Assembly: GCF_022347785.1 (NCBI RefSeq)
Contig: NZ_JAKRGA010000001.1
Span: 372,001-436,000, forward strand
Length of the DNA: 64,000 nt
From: Psychrobium sp. MM17-31
GTDB lineage: Bacteria > Pseudomonadota > Gammaproteobacteria > Enterobacterales > Psychrobiaceae
Direction: 5' to 3'
The translations under genes were made by a program, and so were the position numbers. The notes beneath the pieces are model-generated. The model was not told the origin of the DNA, did no database searches, and saw nothing but the letters and a program-made list of their open reading frames with translations. Each line of letters begins with the position of its first letter. Within the stretch, counting starts at the first letter, position 1. Positions 50,075 through 58,138 of the stretch are shown here, in pieces.

Positions 50075-51083
50075 GCCAGAGTCGCTCCCCAATAAAACAA
50101 AATTGTCTATGCTCTTTGAAGTGAGCCAAATATACTTCCTTTCCGTAGTCCTCATCTTCACACTTCATACATGAATTTAAAAGTAATTCACGAAAAACCA
50201 AATACTCATCAGGTAAAGTTTCAAGCACAAATTTAATTTTTTCGCTGTATTGAGTGAGGACAGATAAATCGTCAATAGTTATCGTCGATTTATTAGACAC
50301 TCTTAAAAATTCAGTAACTAACGAGGTTGAAATATAACTAGCTTTCTCTTTACAAATATGGCTATTTATTAAAGCAGCTAATATCTTTGCCTTATCTTTT
50401 AATTGCTTTTCAGCATGGCTATGACAGATGGAATGATCATGAAGATTGTAATAGTAAAGAACCTCTGGCACATTTAAAAAGCTAATATCTCGGTTAAATA
50501 TCATTCTAGAGAACAATTCAAAATCTTCGACATAGTCTGCCGACAAGTTATATCGAAATTCTCGTAGTAACGAAGTAGATGTCATAATAGCCGCGTGACA
50601 TACAGGGGTTTTCCCTAGGAGTAACAAAATTTTTGAGAAATTGCTATCGACTCTATAGTGCCAAATAGCTTTGGATTTATTTGTCGTTTGAACCCAACTA
50701 CCGCAAATTGTTCTTTCGCTCTTTCCCTCTAACCAGGCGAGCTGCCGCTCAAATCGATTTGGAGCGACAATATCATCTGCGTCCATTCTTGCGACTAAAG
50801 GAGTCTCAACACAATCTATAAGTTCATTTAACGAACCTATCAGACCTTTATTTTTTCTACTAATTACCTTTATACGACTATCTTTTAATTGATATTCATT
50901 AATGATTTCTAATGTATTATCGATGGAGCCATCATTTAAAATCAAAAATACAAAGTTCCGATAAGATTGATTTAAAATACTTTCTATAGCTGCTGCGATG
51001 TACTCTTCAGCATTATAAGCAGGCATAATAACGGATAAAATCGGCTGGTGCTGATTGGATTCTGAAATATTAATGACTGACAC
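50061..51083 (-). CDS. Family 2 glycosyltransferase
   Basis: 340 residues. LSVIMPAYNAEEYIAAAIESIL, LILNDGSIDNTLEII and PLVARMDADDIVAPNRFERQ give the nucleotide-sugar fold and DxDD motif. Start GTG 51083 with GGAG eight bases upstream; it overlaps the LuxC-like gene by 14 bases. The C-terminal 110 residues are helical and unrecognised. Acceptor and donor unknown. Confidence 0.85.
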   Translation of the reverse strand: MSVINISESNQHQPILSVIMPAYNAEEYIAAAIESILNQSYRNFVFLILNDGSIDNTLEIINEYQLKDSRIKVISRKNKGLIGSLNELIDCVETPLVARMDADDIVAPNRFERQLAWLEGKSERTICGSWVQTTNKSKAIWHYRVDSNFSKILLLLGKTPVCHAAIMTSTSLLREFRYNLSADYVEDFELFSRMIFNRDISFLNVPEVLYYYNLHDHSICHSHAEKQLKDKAKILAALINSHICKEKASYISTSLVTEFLRVSNKSTITIDDLSVLTQYSEKIKFVLETLPDEYLVFRELLLNSCMKCEDEDYGKEVYLAHFKEHRQFCFIGERLWREQI

Positions 51084-52215
51084 AGAATTGCTCCAATAGA
51101 TTCATCCCATCCCAGTGATGAGAAAATTCATGCATTTTTTCCATCGGTACTAAACGACAAAAATCGAGATTTGTATACAAGGGTAAAACCTCATCTCGTT
51201 CCAATCCATAAAGCCCTAACGTTTGAAACTTATCATAATGACTAAACATCACCGTTCGAAACTCTTTCTCGTTACAGCTAATAAACAAGCCTTGACCACT
51301 ATGCATTTTCAATAACTGAGTTATTGAATTTATGGGAGATTCTACAATATTTAACCGATAAAATGGGTCCGAATAAATAGCCTGACTATCATTGGCAAAT
51401 GAAAAATCCAAACTCAGTTTTTTAGCAATAATATTAGAAACCGATAACGGTAACTCGATATCCGAATCTAAAACGGTACAAACTCTTTGTTTAGCCTGTG
51501 CGATATCATTTTCATCACCAAACCAAATGATCATCTTTGGAGAAGTACAAGCTTGTTGTTCGAAAGCTAGGCCTGTTCTTAATAGTTGCGAAACAAATCT
51601 CTCTGGAGCATTCTTAACCTTTAGTGCGCTAACCGCACATGCGGAATATTTGGTATGAAAATGAACATCATGAGCACCACTCTTTAACTTGGTTTTTGAT
51701 AATTTAGCAACTGTATCATCGCCTCCCCAAATAGCTCGAATGTCACAAAGTTCAGCCAATTCTAAATTGATACTCTCTTCATGTTTATAAGAGAAAAATA
51801 ACTGTCCCTTGCCTAATTCATTGAACTGCTGTGATTTAAAAAGAAGCTCTATATCTTTCAATAGTATTAGTGTTGTCGCTTGTGCACGTTGGGAAATTCT
51901 AACTAAGTTTTTATTCCCTAGTAGAAAAGAAAGAGCCCATGAATAGGCAAATATTGTGTCAACATTACTCGGTGCGATATGAAATACGGTGCCGGCTCTT
52001 TGAACCTGTTCAATACGAGAAAATTCTTCCTTCATTCTTTGTAGATTACTTTTTCGCAGCCAAAACCCTAATGCCGCAATCTCGCTATTATCACTTTTTA
52101 CCCATTTCCTTGAAAGTGCTATCAAAGCGCTCATGACATCCGTAGAAAATGCTTCGTGATAACTCGATAAATGTAATTGATTTATAATTGAACTATCAAA
52201 TGACTTAACCTTCAT
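51070..52215 (-). CDS. LuxC-like acyl-thioester reductase
   Basis: 381 residues from ATG 52215. The family motif GTVFHIAPSNVDTIFAYSWALSFLLGNKNLVRIS, IRAIWGGDDTV, and the nucleophile Cys in AFEQQACTSPKMIIW match LuxC-type reductases, which use NADPH to turn acyl-CoA, acyl-ACP or acyl-enzyme into aldehyde. The open frame extends to 52323, but ATG 52215 overlaps the LuxE-like gene by just 11 bases. No luciferase genes are near; the glycan setting suggests reduction of an acyl chain used for decoration. Confidence 0.82.
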   Translation of the reverse strand: MKVKSFDSSIINQLHLSSYHEAFSTDVMSALIALSRKWVKSDNSEIAALGFWLRKSNLQRMKEEFSRIEQVQRAGTVFHIAPSNVDTIFAYSWALSFLLGNKNLVRISQRAQATTLILLKDIELLFKSQQFNELGKGQLFFSYKHEESINLELAELCDIRAIWGGDDTVAKLSKTKLKSGAHDVHFHTKYSACAVSALKVKNAPERFVSQLLRTGLAFEQQACTSPKMIIWFGDENDIAQAKQRVCTVLDSDIELPLSVSNIIAKKLSLDFSFANDSQAIYSDPFYRLNIVESPINSITQLLKMHSGQGLFISCNEKEFRTVMFSHYDKFQTLGLYGLERDEVLPLYTNLDFCRLVPMEKMHEFSHHWDGMNLLEQFCVSH

Positions 52216-53281
52216 AGGTATTACTGCATCCCTTGTTTTGAGCGTTTTTAATGCGGCCATATACTTTAAAGTATCGACCGTTTTTCCCACAAGGACAGTC
52301 ATCTTCGCCCAATAATTTTCCAAGATCTTCAGTCAATAGATTATGACCTGGATAACTAAGTGGCAACATAGACATCACCTGAATTATTCCCTTTTCTAAT
52401 TTACCCAACACTCCTAACGTTTTCTGGCATCGAATAACCACATTATTAAAATTCGAGCAATGTAAGTGGCCATATTCGCATTCCACAAAAATAGAGCCAG
52501 TTTGTTCAACCATGCCATAAAAATTGTGCACTTTTACATAACCAAGCACGCTAGCTAATCGCCGCTTAAATTCGGAATCTGTCACCTTCTCTTGTTCTAG
52601 CTTTTTCCAGCCCCCTGAGTGCAATAACACTGCATCCATAAAATCAAAAGACACCCCCATTTTACCCAAAGCTGATGTAAAATAACGCCAAACCATAAAC
52701 GTAAAACCAAAAATTAACACGCGTTGGTGTTTATACTTTTCGTAAAACTGCTTAACAATATCTAAATTTAGTGACATATCCTCATTTAAGGCGTAGTGAT
52801 GGTCACGCCCCATTAACGCGACTCCTTGAACTCCAGCACCTCGCGCTGAAAATTCAAGTCGGTTTTTTATTAAATTTCGAGGTTCAATAATAAGCATTGG
52901 TAATCGCTTTATTGAAGTGAAAGGTTGAAGCGTTTTGACTAATGCCTTAGCTTGTAGTCTTGCTGTCATGCCATCAAGCTCAATACGCGATAAACTTGCC
53001 CCCGAAGTACCAGAGGACGTTAATGTTTTAATCTTATCCTCCGCTATAATCGAGCTCAAATTCATCGTCTTGAATAATTGACTACTAATATAAGGGTATG
53101 ATTCCAGAGAACTAGCTAAGGGACTTTGGCAAATATTAGCTATAATGTTGCCATATGGTGGACAGTGCTGCTTATGATGCTCATTTAAAAAGCGTAATTG
53201 TTCTGCTTGCCATTTGTTCTTGTCATTTGACCTAAGGCTATAAGGTTCCAATTCGAATAGTTCGTCTATATTATTCATCAT
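52205..53281 (-). CDS. LuxE-like acyl-protein synthetase
   Basis: 358 residues from ATG 53281. IKTLTSSGTSGASLSRIELD is the ATP-binding loop and VHNFYGMVEQTGSIFVEC the family's second block; a C-terminal CPCGKNGRYFKVYGRI ends it. LuxE proteins activate a carboxylic acid as acyl-AMP and move it to a cysteine, then to LuxC. Coupled to the AMP-ligase gene (11-base overlap) and to the LuxC-like gene (11-base overlap). The upstream GTG at 53287 is an alternative start. Confidence 0.82.
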   Translation of the reverse strand: MMNNIDELFELEPYSLRSNDKNKWQAEQLRFLNEHHKQHCPPYGNIIANICQSPLASSLESYPYISSQLFKTMNLSSIIAEDKIKTLTSSGTSGASLSRIELDGMTARLQAKALVKTLQPFTSIKRLPMLIIEPRNLIKNRLEFSARGAGVQGVALMGRDHHYALNEDMSLNLDIVKQFYEKYKHQRVLIFGFTFMVWRYFTSALGKMGVSFDFMDAVLLHSGGWKKLEQEKVTDSEFKRRLASVLGYVKVHNFYGMVEQTGSIFVECEYGHLHCSNFNNVVIRCQKTLGVLGKLEKGIIQVMSMLPLSYPGHNLLTEDLGKLLGEDDCPCGKNGRYFKVYGRIKNAQNKGCSNTYEG

Positions 53282-54644
53282 AAGCACGCTCTATACATTG
53301 ATAGTCAATCTTTCCCGACGAAGTTCGAGGCCATTCTTGCAATTGAATAAAACGAACATGAGTATGAAATACATTTACTTCAGAGCGTAATAGTTTCAAT
53401 ATATCTTGCTGTGATACTTGCGATTTTATTGCGATAATTAGCCTTCCAGCAGATTCGCCGACTTTAACATCGAATTCATTCTGATTTAGTAATTCTTCAA
53501 TACCATCTAGGTCGACTCGTTGATGTGATACTTTGCAAAAACGATTACTCCGCCCAGTGATATAAAAATATCCTTCATCATCAAAATACCCTAAATCACC
53601 TGTATTAAGCTCTTCAATATGAGGAAAATAAGCTAAATCAGTAACTTCAGTTGAGTATCCCAACATTACGTTAGGGCCTTTGTAACAAATTTCGCCGATG
53701 ATAAAAGGGTCTTGTATGAGCGCATTATTTGAATCTCTAACCACCAAACGACCATTAGGAATTGCCTGTCCAACACTATTTTTCTTTTCAAAAACTTTAT
53801 CAGAGGATAGACAGCTTATTCTTGCGGTAGCCTCTGTCTGCCCATACATTTTAAAAAAGGATAAATCATTTCTCTCTGCCCACTCACAGAGGTAGTCGCA
53901 CATTTCCTCAGGAAGTCGCCCTCCCGCCTGAGTAACTACCTTTAATTTGGGAAGCGTTTTCGAGGCAATACGAAGTCGTTTAAATATTTCAAAATGAAAA
54001 GGAACTCCTGAAATACTAGTGATATTGCTACGACTCATTAATTCCCAGAATTGAGAAGTTAGTGGTGACGAAACTGTTAACTGTACAGATGCGCCGGAAA
54101 TCAGATAAGAATTGAGTATCGATAAACCAAAAGAATAATGTAAAGGAAGATTAGTTATAGTCCGACTATTTTTATCAATCTTTAGCACTAGGCTAATAGA
54201 TTCTGCATTGCTAAGAATATTGTCATAGGATAAAGCAACAAACTTTGACGACCCTGTAGAGCCCGATGTACTAAGTAAGAGAGCGAGATTATCCGCTAGA
54301 ATATGCCTTTGACTAGAGATTTCCTTCAACACGCCGTCATAAATATAATTGACACAATATGAATTCGCTATGTTCAAACATTTTGAATCATCCATATTTG
54401 CGTCAATCAATAACATTACATGATTGTGTTTGAGGCAAAAGAGATACAGTGAAATAGCGCGCAAATCACATGTAATTTTGAATAATATTAAGCACCTAAT
54501 ACGGCCAAGTTTCGACTCCCATCTCTCTATCTCCAGTGCTAAGTCTTTATATGTAATCTGATTTCCACTTTCCTCTATTAGAGCAATATCAGGGAAGTTG
54601 TTCGAAGAAATAAATGGAAAACTAGTTCGCATTACAGTGACCAT
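53271..54644 (-). CDS. AMP-dependent acyl/aminoacyl ligase
   Basis: 457 residues. ANL family: P-loop LLLSTSGSTGSSKFVALSY, FKMYGQTEATARIS, ELNTGDLGYFDDEGYFYITG and the catalytic Lys in TSSGKIDY. It should adenylate a carboxylic acid and load it on the ACP encoded two genes upstream. Start ambiguous: ATG 54644 has GGAGG directly against it; ATG 54632 (TAATG junction with the SDR stop) has it 12 bases away. No integral carrier domain. Confidence 0.86.
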   Translation of the reverse strand: MVTVMRTSFPFISSNNFPDIALIEESGNQITYKDLALEIERWESKLGRIRCLILFKITCDLRAISLYLFCLKHNHVMLLIDANMDDSKCLNIANSYCVNYIYDGVLKEISSQRHILADNLALLLSTSGSTGSSKFVALSYDNILSNAESISLVLKIDKNSRTITNLPLHYSFGLSILNSYLISGASVQLTVSSPLTSQFWELMSRSNITSISGVPFHFEIFKRLRIASKTLPKLKVVTQAGGRLPEEMCDYLCEWAERNDLSFFKMYGQTEATARISCLSSDKVFEKKNSVGQAIPNGRLVVRDSNNALIQDPFIIGEICYKGPNVMLGYSTEVTDLAYFPHIEELNTGDLGYFDDEGYFYITGRSNRFCKVSHQRVDLDGIEELLNQNEFDVKVGESAGRLIIAIKSQVSQQDILKLLRSEVNVFHTHVRFIQLQEWPRTSSGKIDYQCIERAYDE

Positions 54645-55375
54645 CCTCCGTCAATTTTTAACACCTCTCCCGTCACAAAACGACTCTCATTACTCAGTAA
54701 ATAAGCGCATGCTTGTGCCACATCTTTTGGGGAAATTAGTTTGCCCAGTGGAATTTCACTTTCAGTTTTCTCTTTTATCTCTTCCGACAGTTGCGCATAA
54801 AGCTGAGTATCAACTGCACCAGGTGCGACTGCATTTACCCTCACATTATAAGTCGCTAATTCAAGTGCCATGGTTTTAGTAATTGACTCCACTGCTGCTT
54901 TCGTTGCGCTGTAAATTAACTGCCCTTTGACTGCATTAGTTGCTAAAATAGAACTCATATTCACTATACTACCGCCCTTTTTAGACATTAATCTGCTTGC
55001 AAACTGACTCATAGAAACGATTGAATACACGTTGGTCGAAAAATTGTCTTCAAAAGTTTCTCTATTCACTAGCTGAAGTGGCGCTTGAGACATAACACCA
55101 GCATTATTAACTAATCCAGTCAGCCCCCCTGCTTTTTTCAGCCTGATAAAAACCTCTTTAATCGCCAACTGCTCATTAACATCAAAACACTCAATAGAAA
55201 TATTCGAAGAATAATGACGCAACTCTTCCAATCTCTGAATATTTCTACCGCAAGCTATCACTGATGCTCCCAAATCAGCCACTAGTTTTGCGATTTCTCT
55301 GCCAATTCCTTCACTAGCACCTGTAATTAGAATTCGTTGTCCAATCAAACTAATCAATTGAAAACCCAATTCCAT
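54632..55375 (-). CDS. Short-chain dehydrogenase/reductase (FabG-like)
   Basis: 247 residues. Rossmann motif RILITGASEGIGREIA, NNAG, catalytic Ser in IVNMSSILAT and YSATKAAVESITKTMALELA (YxxxK). Closest in type to 3-oxoacyl-ACP reductases, C-terminus FVTGEVLKIDGGWSL. It overlaps the acp gene by 26 bases. It probably reduces the carrier-bound acyl intermediate. Confidence 0.86.
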   Translation of the reverse strand: MELGFQLISLIGQRILITGASEGIGREIAKLVADLGASVIACGRNIQRLEELRHYSSNISIECFDVNEQLAIKEVFIRLKKAGGLTGLVNNAGVMSQAPLQLVNRETFEDNFSTNVYSIVSMSQFASRLMSKKGGSIVNMSSILATNAVKGQLIYSATKAAVESITKTMALELATYNVRVNAVAPGAVDTQLYAQLSEEIKEKTESEIPLGKLISPKDVAQACAYLLSNESRFVTGEVLKIDGGWSL

Positions 55376-55601
55376 ATTTAATTAAAATTTCTCTAGACTT
55401 ACCAACACTATTCATATCGATAATGTCATCCGTATCCAGCATCACATCAAATTCATCCTCTAGTTCCGCAATTAACGTCATATGTGCAGTGGAATCCCAC
55501 TGCTCAATTGAGTTATACATCAATCCATCATTCACTAGATGTTCGTCAATGTTTAATGCGCTTGAAAAAACCTGAACTAGTTTTTTATTGTTAATACTCA
55601 T
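55350..55601 (-). CDS. Acyl carrier protein
   Basis: 83 residues, acidic, four-helix pattern. The phosphopantetheine Ser is in EQWDSTAHMTLIAELEDEF (DST instead of the usual DSL, as in many specialised carriers). It overlaps pseH by 4 bases (ATGA), directly tying the acyl module to pseudaminic acid synthesis. Not the housekeeping fatty acid ACP, which differs in the DSLDTVE motif. Confidence 0.85.
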   Translation of the reverse strand: MSINNKKLVQVFSSALNIDEHLVNDGLMYNSIEQWDSTAHMTLIAELEDEFDVMLDTDDIIDMNSVGKSREILIKYGIGFSID

Positions 55602-56122
55602 CGAATAAACCTTATGATTTTCTTTTTTTCTCTTTCATAATTAGAACTTGATAACTGCATGTAAACTATTCCAGCATCAATATGACTAACTTCATATCCA
55701 AATAGCCTGTTATAACGCAACGCTGCATTATTTTCCTCAAGGACTTGTGCAAAAACTCGATCGACATTTAGAACATTGAAACAATAATCCAATAAAGCAA
55801 GACCTAAACACTGGGCCAGAAAAGTTCCCCTGTATTGGGCGTCTCCAATATACAAACCAGTGTTTAATTTATTTGTATCTCTAAGCTGTTTTACATTGGC
55901 ATATCCAACACAATTCCCCTTGTAATCAACACTAAAATGAATTTCATCTACCTTTCTATCAAGAGACGAAAACCAATCAAGTTGTTGTTGTTCTGAAATA
56001 ACTGACTGATCGAGCATGAAACTTCGAATTTCATCGCTATTACGCCACTTTCGAAGTTTATTTAGGTCGGCTATTTCTATTGGCCGTAACGTCATTTTAT
56101 AAGCAGTGTAACTTTTTTGCAT
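55598..56122 (-). CDS. pseH: GNAT N-acyltransferase, PseH type
   Basis: 174 residues. LRPIEIADLNKLRKWRNSDEIRSFM and GLYIGDAQYRGTFLAQCLGLALLDYCF are PseH/GNAT blocks. PseH acetylates N4 of UDP-4-amino-4,6-dideoxy-AltNAc. It starts on the base after the pseG stop, with GAGGG upstream, and overlaps the acp gene. Because the next gene encodes an ACP, it may accept an acyl group other than acetyl; that is inference. Confidence 0.85.
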   Translation of the reverse strand: MQKSYTAYKMTLRPIEIADLNKLRKWRNSDEIRSFMLDQSVISEQQQLDWFSSLDRKVDEIHFSVDYKGNCVGYANVKQLRDTNKLNTGLYIGDAQYRGTFLAQCLGLALLDYCFNVLNVDRVFAQVLEENNAALRYNRLFGYEVSHIDAGIVYMQLSSSNYEREKKKIIRFIR

Positions 56123-57079
56123 TTAACCCTCTTTCTTCATGAGGTAATCATAAATACATTGCGCAACTCTCTTTGCACCATTTCCATCAACAATATTACA
56201 AAGACCATCAATATTAGATTCCATTTTATCAACAGCTTCAATCCAACAAACAATATTATTAAGTAAGTCAATATCCTCTTTACTACCTGATTCAAAATAA
56301 CCTGTTTGCTTAAGAACCGTCATAGCTGGACGCTGATTACTCGCAATTTCAATCATATAGCTAGGAACCCCCATGTAAGCTAACTCAAACACTGTTCCAC
56401 CGCCAGCAGTAATTGCACTTTTGGCGCACGCCATTAACGTTTCTATATTCCCGACGTTTTCGTAAACTTTAATACCATTTCGCTCACAAAAGCTAAGGAT
56501 GAATTCTTTATCTTGACAGCCTGGACCAATCACGACATCTAAACGACATGATATTGTAGGAAATTGGGATAAATGTTGACAAATAGGTAACGTCAATCCG
56601 CCAAAATCACTTCCTCCCATAACGAGTAATATTCTATTTCGGCGACTATATTCATTACGACAAGCATGCTTAAATTGTTGCCTCAGTATCGCATAGTCAA
56701 AGCCAAGTAAACATTTTTGAAAGTTTATCCGCTCATAATCATTTCTATCGATCGGGTTCACGACTGCTGTGGCTTTAAAAATACCTCGATTATTTTCGTC
56801 ATCTAATACCACAGTAGGCACACGGGAAAAATAATAATTAAGCTGCGCGGAATCTTCGCTATAACTATCAACGATAAGAAGCTCAGTAGATATTGGTAAT
56901 GTGTCATCAATTCTATAATCAATGACTCGGTAATGATGAGAAATATCAAGATCAATAGCACCCCATAAAGTCACTGAAAATCTAAATTTCTCTAATTGCT
57001 CCGCAATTGCCAAACAGCGAATGAGATGGCCAGCACCAGTTGTAACTGTTGCATCAACTCTAATAACAATGGATTTCAT
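56123..57079 (-). CDS. pseG: UDP-sugar hydrolase PseG
   Basis: 318 residues from ATG 57079 (MKSIVIRVDATVTTGAGHLIRCL, with the family's GxGHxxR motif; the upstream GTG or TTG frame to 57115 is unlikely). It has LLVMGGSDFGG and AITAGGGTVFELAYMGVPS, glycosyltransferase-B-like blocks. It removes UDP from UDP-2,4-diacetamido-2,4,6-trideoxy-altrose before PseI. One base separates it from the pseI stop. Confidence 0.93.
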   Translation of the reverse strand: MKSIVIRVDATVTTGAGHLIRCLAIAEQLEKFRFSVTLWGAIDLDISHHYRVIDYRIDDTLPISTELLIVDSYSEDSAQLNYYFSRVPTVVLDDENNRGIFKATAVVNPIDRNDYERINFQKCLLGFDYAILRQQFKHACRNEYSRRNRILLVMGGSDFGGLTLPICQHLSQFPTISCRLDVVIGPGCQDKEFILSFCERNGIKVYENVGNIETLMACAKSAITAGGGTVFELAYMGVPSYMIEIASNQRPAMTVLKQTGYFESGSKEDIDLLNNIVCWIEAVDKMESNIDGLCNIVDGNGAKRVAQCIYDYLMKKEG

Positions 57080-57080
57080 A

Positions 57081-58130
57081 TCAAACAATATGTTCCCATT
57101 GTATTGATTGACCATACATTAAATCCGATTTAGCGGCTTTACCAATGACGTTATCCAAATACTTAGGTTCCAATCCATTCGCAGGACGCAGTACAGATAC
57201 ATGATCTTTAGTGATGATCTCGCCTTTCTTCAAATTCTTTGTCACATAGATTGACCTTCTGTACCTCTTAGAATCACGTTCGGATTCACTACCACCATAG
57301 ACAATTTCTCCCATGGCTTGATAGCTATTCTTCAATTCTTGAACGAGTAGTTGAAACTCTTTAGGTTCTAGCGAAAATTCAGCATCTACTCCACCGGCCC
57401 GTCTATCGAGTACAAAATGTTTTTCAATAACCTTCGCGCCAATAGCACTAGCGCTTATAGCCACACCAATTCCCTTAGTGTGATCCGATAACCCAACTTC
57501 ACAACCAAAAGCGGATTTCATATGTGCAATAGTGTTTAGATTTGAATCCTGCGGTTTTGCTGGGTATGCGCTGGTACACTTTAGTAGCAGTATTTTCTCG
57601 CAACCATAATCTCTAAGGCAGCGTACAGCTTCCTCAATCTCAGATAATGTAGCCATTCCCGTTGATAAAATCACCGGCTTACCTGTCTTAGCAACATGTT
57701 TTAGCAAAGGTAAATCTGTGCATTCAAAGGAGGCGATTTTATAACACGGAACATTTAATGACTCTAAAAAATCGACCGATGTCTTATCAAATGGTGAGCT
57801 AAATGCATACAAACCTAGTTCTCTAGCTCGAGAGAATATCTCTTCATGCCATTCCCAAGGGGTAGCCGCACGCTGGTATAATGCAAATAGTGACTCTCCT
57901 TGCCACAAATTATCATGTTCTTTAATCACAAAACGGTCTAGTTCACAGTCCAGCGTCATTGTTTCGGCTTTATAAGTCTGCAATTTTATTGCGTCAACCC
58001 CTGCATTAGCAGCCTCTTCAACCATTTGTAACGCAGTATCCAAACACTGATTGTGATTGCCTGATAATTCTGCGATAACAAAGGGGCTGGCACTATTATC
58101 CAGCTCAAAAACGGATTCTAATTTATTCAT
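57081..58130 (-). CDS. pseI: Pseudaminic acid synthase PseI
   Basis: 349 residues, NeuB-like TIM barrel plus C-terminal SAF (antifreeze-like) domain. FVIAELSGNHNQCLDTAL, AIKLQTYKAETMTLD, CYKIASFECTDLPLL, LSDHTKGIGVAISA and RSIYVTKNLKKGEIIT are typical. It condenses the hexose with phosphoenolpyruvate to give pseudaminic acid. The PseI-type AIKLQTY (not NeuB) agrees with the neighbouring pse genes. Start is 8 bases after the maf stop. Confidence 0.94.
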   Translation of the reverse strand: MNKLESVFELDNSASPFVIAELSGNHNQCLDTALQMVEEAANAGVDAIKLQTYKAETMTLDCELDRFVIKEHDNLWQGESLFALYQRAATPWEWHEEIFSRARELGLYAFSSPFDKTSVDFLESLNVPCYKIASFECTDLPLLKHVAKTGKPVILSTGMATLSEIEEAVRCLRDYGCEKILLLKCTSAYPAKPQDSNLNTIAHMKSAFGCEVGLSDHTKGIGVAISASAIGAKVIEKHFVLDRRAGGVDAEFSLEPKEFQLLVQELKNSYQAMGEIVYGGSESERDSKRYRRSIYVTKNLKKGEIITKDHVSVLRPANGLEPKYLDNVIGKAAKSDLMYGQSIQWEHIV

Positions 58131-58138
58131 TCTATTTA

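Noticed and set aside
51070-53281. Bioluminescence operon
   Set aside because: LuxC and LuxE homologues are present but luxA, luxB and luxD are not, and the neighbours are glycan genes.
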